From the NCBI GenBank assembly GCA_020746995.1, contig JAGPXD010000001.1, positions 3,348,001 to 3,412,000 of the forward strand: a stretch of DNA of 64,000 bases, in the 5' to 3' direction. The DNA comes from Plectosphaerella cucumerina. Lineage: Eukaryota > Ascomycota > Sordariomycetes > Glomerellales > Plectosphaerellaceae. Positions 34,542-44,657 of the stretch are shown here, piece by piece (within the stretch, counting starts at the first letter, position 1; each line of letters opens with the position of its first letter). The notes under the pieces were generated by a model. The model was not told where the DNA came from. It did no database searches and saw only the letters and a list, made by a program, of their open reading frames with translations. Position numbers and translations under genes: made by a program.

Positions 34542-37450
34542 CTACTTCCTTGCATAGAAATCGCACATGTCGAGCCTCAAGAGCAGCTGGGCCAGGGGGT
34601 GCTCCTCGCCAGCCTTGCTCTCTTGCCCTCCATCTAGATCGTCAGGGTCCACGCGGGCCTGCTGATTTCTCGCCCCGTGCTTCTCCACGATTGCCTTGCA
34701 GACCGTCAGGAAGACCTCGACTCCCTTGCGGAACTTGGCATACAGGTCGACTGCCGCGGCTGCCGAGCCTTTCGAGCGAAGCCGCATGTGCTTGGCGAAC
34801 CGCAGGATGATGCGGAAGATCTCCTCCAAAAGGTCCATCACAGGCTGCTGCCGCTTACGCAGGAGCAGCGCCGCCATGATCTTGTCCAATACCCGCGAGT
34901 GGTACTCTCGGAGACGATCCGGTGTGAGGCTCGAGGACGACGGCGCGGCCGTTTGGAAGACAAGCGTCTCGATCTGGGCGACCCTCGCCTCGAGGTCCTG
35001 CCATGGCAGATCGATGCCAACATCGAACAGGTATGCGCTGAGGTTGAAGACAAAGTGCCTGGCTTCGAAGCAGAAGCGGATCGACGTCTCCTGCGCCTCA
35101 AATCCGGCTTCCTTGGCCGTGACGTCGCGGAAGAGTTGACCGACCGTGTATTGCATCCGCAGCACGCGCAGGAGGAGCTTGAAAATGCGGTCGTACTGGA
35201 CCAGGATGACGGGAGTGATGACAGACGTGAGAGCCGGTGGCGTCTTGTAGGAGAGGCGCAGGAAGTCGAGGGCTTCCAGGCCGTCGGGGTCCAGACACTT
35301 GTCGATCTCAGCGCTTGACAAGTCGCGGACACTGAAGCTCAGGTCTCCCGGCAGTCCGCCATTCGGACCATCCGCCCGCAGGGATGCTCCTCCCGTTCGC
35401 GGACCTTCAAAGGTCTCAGCCAGGACGCCCATCAGAGCCAGGCGAAGCTCGGAGCTGGCAGGCGGCCAAGTGTCTCTACCACTTAGCCGCAGGCCCATGA
35501 CGCCTCCGTTCCGGGCAACGCCGGCCTGCCGCTCCGCGGACTCCATGTCGGGATCAAAGAGGGCATGGGTTAGGCGGCTGCAGAACATGCCATTCCTGCA
35601 CAAATGGAAGTCCCGCTGCAGTTTTAGGTGCTCCTTGAGTTGGTGGGCCACGAAAAGCATCTTGAGGCTCTCCCGGCCGAGGATCCTGTTTTGGACACCA
35701 ACCAACGATCCCAGGGAAAGCACGGGAATCAGCGACCAGTGTGGTGCAAAGTCGTCATCGGTTGCCCGTATGACCGCGACCGTCGGCGAAAGCGCTTCCT
35801 GCACGGCCAGGTCCAGGGGGTCCGGAGTAGAATGAAATCCCGGAATGTTCGCTCGAGGTTGTGACAACATGTCCATAGACTCGAACAGTCGCCTTTGCAG
35901 TTCCGCCTCATCGGTGCTAAACATTTGTAGTTGGTAAAGCCCATTGCCAGAGCCTTGCCCAGTGCTTCTAGGCTGTCGGGCTCCATTGGGCGACGAGCTT
36001 GATATGATCGTGTCGACTAATGCCTTCTCGTATGCCTGCGAACTCTCTTCGAGGGCGTGGATCGAGGGCCAGTCAAAATGCCATGCGAGGTCCGGTGGAG
36101 CAATCAGGGTGTCGACTGGGTGTGCGTGGGCGAGTACATGATCTGGGTGGTTTGTCCTGATAAAGCGCAAGTTACGGCCCGCCTCGAAGATTGACAAGGC
36201 AATGTCGGCCGGTATGAACGCTGGCATGCGACCCTGGTCAAGATGGAAGTCCAGTTCCTCGACCTCGTTGCCGTGGTCATCAACGTGCGATTCGGCGGCC
36301 ACCTTGATGAAACCTTTGCGCCTTCCGACCTCGTCTCGGCGCAAGGGGACGCCAACCTCTGGCTTGGTGCCAATCCATTCCTCAAGGAAGTCCAGCCAGG
36401 GCCGTGCCACACGTTGGAGCACTTCCCGCATGAGTCGAGCCAGGTGGACGTCACCGTGCTGATCAGCCTGCGCTTGCTGGAATACCAATACAAGTACGTC
36501 CTCGTCCAGCTTCTTAGGCTGTGCTTTGGTGACGAGGCGCCGGAGGTGTATGATGATGAGACGGACGCGGCGCACCACAGCCTGCAGTTGTAGTAGGGAG
36601 CGGGGTTGTTGACCTGCCACAACCGTCTGGATAACCAGCAGGACCCGATCAACGGCGCTGGACAGCGCAACGCGACAAGAGGTCGGGTTGCGCTCATAGG
36701 TGGTCTTGACAGACTTCTCGAGCTGCTTGTAGGAGTTGCCGCACTCCAAGGACTGAGCGACCACACCCTCAAGTGTGGACCGCGCAATGCCAGAGATTCT
36801 CAAATTTGGGAGTGTAGGCTTGAAGGCCTTTGCGCCCTCATCCCAAGTGAAGAGTACTGACTCCCTGCCGAGTACTAGGGAGAGGAGGGCACGACACAAC
36901 GTGGCTGTGTCTACCGTCACAGTTTCTCCTCTGTCAAGAGCATCGCCGCCAGCTTTGAGCAGGGCATCGAATGCGCCGGGCCCCGCCTCGGTAATGAAGC
37001 ATGGCTTCGCCGCCGTTGCTTGTTGCTGCTCGAATGCTTCCCACGCCTTGAATGCAGGTTCCGGCACTGGTGGCTTTCTCAGCGATAGCCACAGGTCCAC
37101 GGAAGGCGAGCTCGTCGCGTTGCCGTCCGACGTTTCGGCAGCGGCTGGCGGCTCATCATCCTTGGGAGCTTCAAGCGAGGTAGGGATGCTTTTTTCGGGC
37201 GGTTCTTCAGCCGGTGTCGGGATGGAGAAGAAATCCTTGTTCTCGATGGGGGGAATTACGAAGAGTGGTGTTTTGCCGCGATCTACCGGGGTCAGACTCA
37301 GTTGATGGGGGGATGCTGGCTGGCCTTACCGGTCAATTCGAGGCGGAAGAAGTGCCTGCTAGCCTCATTTACTTCGTCATCGGTCCATTTGGAGGGCTGA
37401 AAGAAGTCGGGGATCGCAAAGAGGTTGCCTGCGTCGTCTTGACCAGGCAT
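34542..37450 (-). CDS. Gamma-tubulin complex component, Spc97/Spc98 family (GCP5/GCP6-like)
   Basis: Exons in transcript order are 37450-37330 and 37282-34542, encoding 953 aa. The 47-bp intron (37283-37329) has GTAAGG and TAG ends. GCP proteins build the gamma-tubulin ring that nucleates microtubules at the spindle pole. The N-terminus carries a short LFAIPDFFQPSKW motif often seen at the start of fungal GCP proteins. The GRIP1 region begins near STLEGVVAQSLECGNSYKQLE. The GRIP2 gamma-tubulin-binding half includes FLRLSYKTPP, TPVILVQYDRIFKLLLRVLRMQY and the C-terminal helices ending LLRLDMCDFYARK. GCP2 and GCP3 are better conserved than this, so a GCP5/6 (Alp16-type) assignment is the more likely, but I cannot fix the paralogue. 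Confidence 0.85.
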
Positions 37451-38007
37451 CGTCGGTGTAGGTGTGTTGTAGAGGCAGGAACATTGGAGTTTCTGGGTCG
37501 GGTGCCTTGTCTTGGACTGGCTATCGGTGGTATCGAAGTGATCGAAGATGTCGGGATGTGTCTATCTCGAGAGGGACCATGACCTCACGGAAGAGGTGCC
37601 CGAGGGGTGAAGTGGTGGTGCAATGTGCCGCGTTCATCCCACTTCGCTGCGGGTGGGTCAGTGGTCACTTTGGCCCCGCGACACGCAGGACGCGTCCGGC
37701 AGCACCTGAAGTGATGCACATCGACGGAAGGCACTGAATTGTGGGGCTCAAGCTGTAACTGCCGCCCCAGACTGCACCTTCCACAACTTCAACTCCAGCA
37801 CTCGGTCACAACCCAACTGCAATAACCTTCTCCCTGCAACACGGTAGACGGAGCAACAAGCTGCAGCTCCAGCACCGGTCCAAAGTCCGCTCCGCGTTCC
37901 AGTCATTGCGCGCGACTGTAGACCAATTCTTGCGCGACTCGAAGACCGCCTACTTCCCCGACGGCACCATCCATCCGGCGCATCACCTAGTCTGACCAGC
38001 ACCCACG
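37451..38007. other. Divergent promoter region, GCP gene / EAF7
   Basis: These 557 bp lie between two divergent start codons. No gene was seen. Confidence 0.6.
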
Positions 38008-39042
38008 ATGCCTCCGAAAAAGAAGGGCAAGGCCAGCACCGCCGCCACGCCGACTCCCGCCCGCGACGAAGATGCCATGGACATCGACACGCCCCAGGCC
38101 GCCGAGACGCCCAGCGCGCCTCCCGCCCCGGAGGTCACCACACGCGAATGGCCCAATAACGCCTGGACCGACGACCAAGTGACTTCTCTCTTCAAGGGCG
38201 TCGTTCACTGGAAACCTGCTGGTACATCCAATTGCCTTTGCCAGCCAGCTCCGAGTCGTCATCTAGAGCTAACCCTCCCTCCAGGCATGCACAAGCACTT
38301 CCGCATGATCGCAATCAGCGAGTACCTTCGCAACCACGGCATCGATCCGACCACACACACCCACACCCGAATCCCCAACATCTGGAAGAAACTCCGCACC
38401 TTCTATAATCTAGACGCCATCGACGTGCGCGAAGACTTCCTCGATGCCGAGACGGACGAGGACTACGAGAACCGCTTCCGGGAGTTCGCCCTCCCTCCTG
38501 CAGAGTTCGAGGATTTAATGATGGCCCGAGTCCGCGCCAACAGCAGCGCCGCCCCCTCGTCACCGCCCCAGCTCGACTACGACGACCCTACAAAAGGCGA
38601 CGTCGTGCCACCTACTCCCTCGGACATGTCTTCGTCCGCCTCGCCCTCACCCTCGCCCTCACCGGCCCCCGAGGCTCGCGGCACGGCGGCAAAGAAGCGC
38701 AAGCGCGCCTCCACCACGGCCTCCAAGCGCGCTAGCACCGTGGAGGATACCGAGGACGGCGAGGACGAACCTTCACCTGCTCCGAGATCAGCTAGGAATG
38801 CGAGAAGCCAGAAGCGGGCCGCCGGCAAGGCAAAGGCTCGAAAGGCTGAGTCCACCGAGCCCGGCGAGGACTCTGAAGAGGAGGAAGAGGAGGAGGAGGA
38901 GAGCGGTTCAGAAGACGACGCCGAAGATGGCAGTGATGCCGAAAGCGAGGTGCCGTCTACGTCAAAATCGGCAAGGGGCGGCGGCCGTGGCAGAGGACGC
39001 GGTCGTGGACGAGGGCGTGGCAGGGGGCGTGGCCGGGGATAG
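38008..39042 (+). CDS. EAF7: NuA4 histone acetyltransferase subunit Eaf7 (CT20/MRGBP family)
   Basis: Exons are 38008-38221 and 38285-39042, encoding 323 aa. The 63-bp intron is a multiple of three and has no stop, so only the GGTACAT...CCAG ends and loss of the conserved GMHKHFRM context reveal it. Eaf7 is in the NuA4 (and TINTIN) module with Eaf3 and Eaf5. The CT20 domain is W-T-DDQVTSLFKGVVHWKPAGMHKHFRMIAI through IPNIWKKLRTFYNLDAIDVRED and FREFALPPAEFEDLM. The C-terminal half is disordered, with Ser/Pro repeats, an acidic run (38870-38960) and an arginine-glycine (RG) repeat. The frame then stops at TAG (39040-39042), but continues past it for 19 codons of basic, conserved-looking sequence (see findings). 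Confidence 0.88.
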   Translation: MPPKKKGKASTAATPTPARDEDAMDIDTPQAAETPSAPPAPEVTTREWPNNAWTDDQVTSLFKGVVHWKPAGTSNCLCQPAPSRHLELTLPPGMHKHFRMIAISEYLRNHGIDPTTHTHTRIPNIWKKLRTFYNLDAIDVREDFLDAETDEDYENRFREFALPPAEFEDLMMARVRANSSAAPSSPPQLDYDDPTKGDVVPPTPSDMSSSASPSPSPSPAPEARGTAAKKRKRASTTASKRASTVEDTEDGEDEPSPAPRSARNARSQKRAAGKAKARKAESTEPGEDSEEEEEEEEESGSEDDAEDGSDAESEVPSTSKSARGGGRGRGRGRGRGRGRGRGRG

Positions 39043-39512
39043 AGTCCCAAGGCCACCGTCCTCCCCAAACGCAAGAACAAGCCGCGCAAGGCCGCCAAGT
39101 AGGCTGGCCGCGCGTGAAGCATCACACCACCAGGAAAGAGACACGGGCACATTAGACGGATACTCGTCAGCCCCAGGTCTCCGCTGGCAAGCGCCTCAGC
39201 TGAGATGAGCGAACTGCGCCGTGCTCTGATCGCGCATCCAAGGATCTGGAGAACTCGGATGCCAGTGCGCATGGCAGCATGTGCCAAATCCAGGCGAGGC
39301 AGGACGCGAGCGCTTGACAAGCCACGCTGGCTTCCAGATGAGGCAGAGAGCAGCCTCCGGCGCATCTGTCTACCTTATAGGAGCAGATGGGATACGCACG
39401 CCCTGCGAACTGAGTCGAGTCGCGGGACCAGCTGTGGAAAGATAGATGCAAGAAGCCGTCACCGGCCCTGTAATTATAAGTGTACAACAACCAAGTCTAC
39501 CTGTAGACCAAG
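39043..39512. other. Convergent region EAF7 / RRN5
   Basis: 39043-39102 continues the EAF7 frame after its TAG. The remainder is 3' flanking sequence of two convergent genes without a supported feature. Confidence 0.5.
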
Positions 39513-41246
39513 CTATCGTTCCCTACCCCCCAGTGTCTCCCATTCACTCCTATACACCAACCCCTCGCGCCACCTCGCGCCAGACTTGTGCATCTCCTCC
39601 ATGCTCGCGGTAGACTTTGCCGGCTTCTCGACCGCCTCGAGCTTGGGCGGCGGCACTGGCGGCTGTTGCTGCAAGACCTGCCACAGCTGTGCTTCCTCCT
39701 CCTGGTCCGCCCGCTCGTCCATGTGTTCGGCATACCGCTCCTGCTCGCGCTCCATGCGGATACGCATCTCCAGAGCCTCCTTCGTGCGTAATGTCTCGGG
39801 AAACTCGCGCGCAGAGTACATAAGGACCTCCTTTGCCTCGGCCCGGATCGCTGCGGCCTCGTCCTTGTCGACCCCGCGTGTCGCCTCGTTCACATCCTCG
39901 GGGTCATCGAGCGGCTTTGTATCGTCATCCGAGTTATCAGCCTCCGAGTCGGGATCGTCGTCAGGATCGGACATTTCGAAATCGACATGGTCCATGTTGA
40001 AGGATGATCTCGGCCGTGACCGTCCCGGACCCCAGGAATCCTCGTCATCTGCGTCGGGCAGCAAAAGCTCCTCGATTGCATCATACGACAGCGGCTGCCC
40101 GTCATCCTCCGCTTCGTCGTCGTAAACGTCCAGGCGCAACCGACGCGCGCACGTCGCAAACCGCTGCTGGAAATTCTGGTCAAGGCCGAGGGAAGCGATA
40201 GCGGCCTCTGCGTCCTTCTTCTTGACGATACCCTTGATATTGGGCTTGACAGCTCTCTTCGCCTTGATTCGCGACTGCGCAACATAGAGTGTTGACGCGA
40301 CCACCTTTTTCGTCAGGGAGACAACGAGTGTGTGAAAGTCTTCCAGTGCCGTGCTCTGTATGCTGGGTTCCTCGTCCGCGACTGTCTCCCAGTTGCTCTC
40401 CGGGTCGGACGAGTTCATGAAGAGGTTTCTTGATAGCCGTACCCACGTGGGCAGTCGGAAGAGGAGGGAGAAATGCAACCCCCGCTCCCGCGCGAGCTGA
40501 TGATTCTCATACAGCGTCTTCGCAAGCGCGGCGTCGACGCACCAGTGCTCCTCGCCCCATTTCCGCCTCTCGACCTTCTGGTCGTATCGCTCGATGCGCT
40601 TGGACAGGTCGTCGGCGGCCTCGTCGAGGGCCTCGCAGCACGCCTGGCTGACTTCACGGGCAGCTGGGAACTCGTGCACCTCGACAATGTCTTCCCATCT
40701 CGTCCGGTGCGGGTTGCCGGCCCTCTCGGCGAGAATGTCTTCGAAGAGGCGGAGATACTGCCTGATCTCGATGCCGTTCTTGGTTCTGATGCGGGCGGCG
40801 ATGCCGGGGAGGTCGTCGCGACCCAGTCTCGCGATGGCGTCGAAGAAAATCTCCTTCTCGAGGGGCGTCCAGACTGTGAGGCCGATCTGCGATGGCCACA
40901 GCTTCCACGTCTTGTCGCGTCGTGAGTCCAAAATCAACCTGTTTGCGCAATCCTCGATGTCTGCGTTGAGGAGGTTCATATAGTGGTGGTTGAAGGCCAG
41001 CTTGGGTCGCTTCGCAGGTGTGTCGTCTTCCAGGGGCTCGGCCTGTCGTTTTGAGGGGCTCTCTGTCGTTCTCGTCCGCGAATAGTCAGGTTTCATGAGT
41101 GGGATGTCATCGCGGCCCAGCGATACTGATGATGACCGTGATTGTGCATCTTGGTATTCCGAGCCTGCGGATTCTGACCAGGTATCATCGGCGTCGTAGT
41201 CCCTCTTGATGCTCGGAGGTGGTGAGCCAGAAGCCCTTGCGTCCAT
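39513..41246 (-). CDS. RRN5: RNA polymerase I upstream activation factor subunit Rrn5
   Basis: Single exon, 577 aa, with the start at MDARASGSPPPS. Rrn5 belongs to the UAF complex, which binds the rDNA upstream element and keeps Pol II off it. A SANT/Myb-like segment is recognisable at about residues 125-175 (VWTPLEKEIFFDAIARLGRDDLPGIAARI ... EIRQYLRLFEDIL). The fungal Rrn5 helical region follows (WGEEHWCVDAALAKTLYENHQL; TLYVAQSRIKAKRAVKPNIKGIVKKKD). The N-terminal 90 residues are disordered. The C-terminal third is very acidic (SDPDDDPDSEADNSDDDTKPLDD) and then forms a Glu/Arg-rich helix (EALEMRIRMEREQERYAEHMDE). It shares a divergent promoter with IRC3. Confidence 0.85.
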   Translation of the reverse strand: MDARASGSPPPSIKRDYDADDTWSESAGSEYQDAQSRSSSVSLGRDDIPLMKPDYSRTRTTESPSKRQAEPLEDDTPAKRPKLAFNHHYMNLLNADIEDCANRLILDSRRDKTWKLWPSQIGLTVWTPLEKEIFFDAIARLGRDDLPGIAARIRTKNGIEIRQYLRLFEDILAERAGNPHRTRWEDIVEVHEFPAAREVSQACCEALDEAADDLSKRIERYDQKVERRKWGEEHWCVDAALAKTLYENHQLARERGLHFSLLFRLPTWVRLSRNLFMNSSDPESNWETVADEEPSIQSTALEDFHTLVVSLTKKVVASTLYVAQSRIKAKRAVKPNIKGIVKKKDAEAAIASLGLDQNFQQRFATCARRLRLDVYDDEAEDDGQPLSYDAIEELLLPDADDEDSWGPGRSRPRSSFNMDHVDFEMSDPDDDPDSEADNSDDDTKPLDDPEDVNEATRGVDKDEAAAIRAEAKEVLMYSAREFPETLRTKEALEMRIRMEREQERYAEHMDERADQEEEAQLWQVLQQQPPVPPPKLEAVEKPAKSTASMEEMHKSGARWREGLVYRSEWETLGGRER

Positions 41247-41673
41247 CTTGGATCATCTCACGCCTGTGAGGCCAAGATGAAAAAAAGAGACTGCCGCCGA
41301 AGAATGTCCGATCGTGTTTCGCCCGGTGTGTCGTGTTGACTGATAATACGGGGTTCATTTATGTCGATGTCTTTCCAGGAAGTAAAATATGAATGAGTGA
41401 AGTCAGTTTCGCAAAGAGTCGACTGGTCCCATCCACGTATCTTCCCCGCCTGCCTTGCAGGCTGGGTACATTGAGGCCCTAGAACGCGCCACCCGCATCC
41501 CGTAGCGCCCGTTCGAAACTTTCCTCAGGCACCTGCCTCTAATTTTCAGCACCTGTGCTAGGCACGGCACTTCTGAAGAAGCATCATCACTCTTTTAATC
41601 CCCTGCGCTCTCTTCATCAACGCGATTGAGCTGTGCACAACATGCCTGAACCATCATATCAGCATCTCATACC
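41247..41673. other. Divergent promoter region, RRN5 / IRC3
   Basis: These 427 bp between divergent starts include moderately AT-rich patches (41340-41400, 41570-41670). No gene was seen. Confidence 0.6.
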
Positions 41674-43703
41674 ATGATACGGCACGTCTTTGCAAGATTC
41701 GCCAAGCCCCTGATGCGCAGCCGGCCTGCCATCTCTCAGCCCTTTCGCACATCGCCTCACAACCTCAGATTACCTCTCCCACGACCAAGATGGGCGAGCT
41801 CGCAGATCAAGCTTCGCAGCTATCAAGAAGAATGCATACAGACGATCCTGGAATCCCTTAACCAGGGCCACAAGAGACTAGGCGTCTCTCTCGCCACAGG
41901 TAGCGGCAAGACAGTGAGTTTGACCTTAAACTAGTCATGATCATGTATTGACACTCCCAGGTCATCTTCACACAACTCATCCAGCGGATACAACCTCGCT
42001 CCCCAGATGCAACGCAAACCCTCATCCTCGCCCACCGTCGCGAGCTGGTCGAGCAAGCCGCAAAGCACTGCGCCAATGCCTACCCCGATGCCCGCGTCGA
42101 CATTGAAATGGGCAACGTCCACGCCTCAGGCACGGCCGACATCACCATCGCCAGCCTGCAGAGCATCACCTCCAAGAACCGGCTGGACAAGTACGACCCG
42201 TCCCGGTTCAAGCTCGTCCTCGTCGACGAGGCCCACCACATCGTCGCCCCGGGGTACATGAAGGTCCTCGGTCACTTCGGCCTCGCCACCAAGACCCCCA
42301 ACTCGCCCGCCCTCGTCGGCGTCTCGGCCACCTTTTCCCGCTTCGACGGCCTCCGCCTCGGCGCCGCTATTGACGAGATTGTCTACCACAAGGACTATGT
42401 CGACATGATCGAGGAGAAGTGGCTATCCGACGTTGTCTTCACCACTGTCGAGTCGTCTGCCGACATCTCGCGCGTGCGCAACGCTGCCAACGGTGACTTC
42501 CAGCCCGGCGAGCTCTCGCGCGTCGTCAACACGGAACAGGTGAACGAGATCACGGTTCGCAGCTGGCTCGCAAAGGCCGGTGACCGCCGCTCCACCCTCG
42601 TCTTCTGCGTCGACCTCGCCCACGTCGCTGGCCTGACGCAGTGCTTCCGCCGGCATGGCCTCGACGCCCGCTTCGTGACGGGCGACACACCCAAGACAGA
42701 GAGGAGCGCCATCCTCGACGCCTTCAAGAGGGCCGAGTTCCCCGTTCTTGTCAACTGCGGCGTCTTCACAGAGGGCACAGACATACCCAACATCGACTGC
42801 ATCGTCCTCGCGCGGCCTACGAAGTCCCGCAACCTCCTCATCCAGATGATCGGCAGAGGCATGCGGCTACACGCCGACAAGACCAACTGCCACGTCATTG
42901 ACATGGTATCGAGCCTTGAGACAGGCATCGTGACGACCCCCACCCTCTTCGGCCTCGACCCAGGCGCCCTGGCCGACAAGGCTACCGTCAAAGACCTCAA
43001 GGACCTAAAGGACCGCAAAGATGCCGAGGCCGCGCGCACCCAGCACGCCTACGACTCTATAGACCAATCTCAGTCCGGCAACTTCTCCGCCTCCGTCTCC
43101 TTCACCGAATACTCCTCCGTCTACGACCTCATCGAAGACACATCCGGCGAGAAACACATCCGCGCCATCAGCCAGTACGCCTGGGTCCAAGTCGGCGCCG
43201 ACCGCTACGTGCTCGTCGGCCCCAGCGGCACCTTCATCCGCCTGGAAAAACTAGAAGGCGACATCCCCCCCGGCAAACCCACCTTCCGCACCGTCGAAGT
43301 CCGCGCCCTACCCCCCGGCATCGCAAAATCCCCCTTCGCCGCGCCCCGAGAGATCCTCACAGCCACGACCTTCGCCGACGCCGTCCACGGCAGCGACAAG
43401 TTCGCCTCCGAGACCTTCCCCCACCCCTTCATCCACCGCTACCAGCGCTGGCGGACCGCGCCCCCGACGTCCGGCCAGCTCGAGTTCCTCAACAAGCTGC
43501 GCGTCAAGCAGGAGCCCCTGACTCCCGACGACCTGACAAAGGGCAAGGCGGCCGATATGATCACCAAGCTGAAGCACGGCGCCAAGGGCCGATTTGCCCA
43601 GCTGGACGCGGAGAAGCGCCGTGTGCAGCGCAAGACTCAACGCCTGGAGCAGAACGACGCCCTCAGAGCCCGTGAGCGTGTCACCGTCGGGCCTGTCGCT
43701 TAG
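41674..43703 (+). CDS. IRC3: Mitochondrial SF2 DNA helicase Irc3
   Basis: Exons are 41674-41913 and 41961-43703, encoding 660 aa. The 47-bp intron falls directly after Walker A. In yeast, Irc3 is a double-stranded DNA-dependent ATPase/helicase that maintains mtDNA and unwinds branched intermediates. Visible motifs: Q-like QIKLRSYQEECI, Walker A ATGSGKT (residues 74-80), Ia ILAHRRELVEQA, DEAHH (near residue 169), SATF (motif III), then the second RecA lobe with VNCGVFTEGTDIPNIDCIVLARPT (motif V) and QMIGRGMRLH (motif VI). The first ~45 residues are rich in Arg, Ser and Pro with no acids, fitting a mitochondrial presequence (MIRHVFARFAKPLMRSRPAI). The C-terminal extension (~200 residues) is the family-specific part and ends in a basic helix. 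Confidence 0.92.
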
Positions 43704-44657
43704 TGAACTCGGAGATATCAAGGACGGCGGTGCCATGCTGCAAATTGGAGGCAAAGAGACACTGCCGTGTATTGGATAGAGTCAGACCAAGGCGCACGAT
43801 GGTGATACGATATGGAAGATAGATAGACGGACAGCTAGACAGAGCTGGTCCATGGTCCGGCGAGGTTGGCTGATGTATACCCCAACAATGTCACATTTAG
43901 ATACCCACTATGTCCTGCATCTTACTTCATGAATCCCCGCAGATCCAACATGAAACCACCGCATTCATCACGCAGGAACATTGTCAAAACAACAGAAGGG
44001 TATCATTTGCCAAGGCCAGTGCGCTATAGGGGTATAAACGCGCTGGCCGCCGTGGTGCCTTGCACAGTCCCACCATTTCCCAAGTATGAGCCTTCAAGGG
44101 AGAGGACGTCTCCCGAGTGGCCATGAAGGAAAGAAAAACTTTTTCTTCGTCCCACGCCTTCTGCCTCGCCGGGCTACCTCCTGTGCTCCCCCGTCCAGTG
44201 CCGCGGCCCTGGCTCGGGGAGCAAAGTCTCGGTCGCAGCCGAACGGAGAAAAAAAGGCATGGCTTCCATCAGCCTCCAAAAGAGAACCCCCCCGGGTTCG
44301 CGTCTTCCCCTTCCTTCCTTCCTGGCCTCCCTCCCTCATCGACATGTGTCCTCTCATTGTCCTTCCTGACATGCCTCGTAGACTGCATCATGGGTATAAC
44401 GAGCGGGCGTGGAGGCTCCAAAACAAACACTCCCTCCGCCGGAGTTGCGAGCGTGGTAGCAAACAGGAAAAGAAAGGACGAGGAGGGAAAAAACAACGAA
44501 AAGTAAAAGCTGACAACAGGACCGAAAAGACATGAGCGTGGAATATCAATGTAGCTGAGCCGACCGATGCTTCAGAAACGACGTTCCGGGGTATTGTACG
44601 CCAGGGTATATCCAGCCGGGGTATTTTTTTGCGCGTGAGTTTCTAACAATGGGGAAT
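43704..44657. other. Convergent intergenic region IRC3 / KH gene
   Basis: These 954 bp hold the 3' flanks of two convergent genes. There is a purine-rich AAAGGAGAAAA-type stretch near 44430-44530. No gene, tRNA or repeat is supported. Confidence 0.55.
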
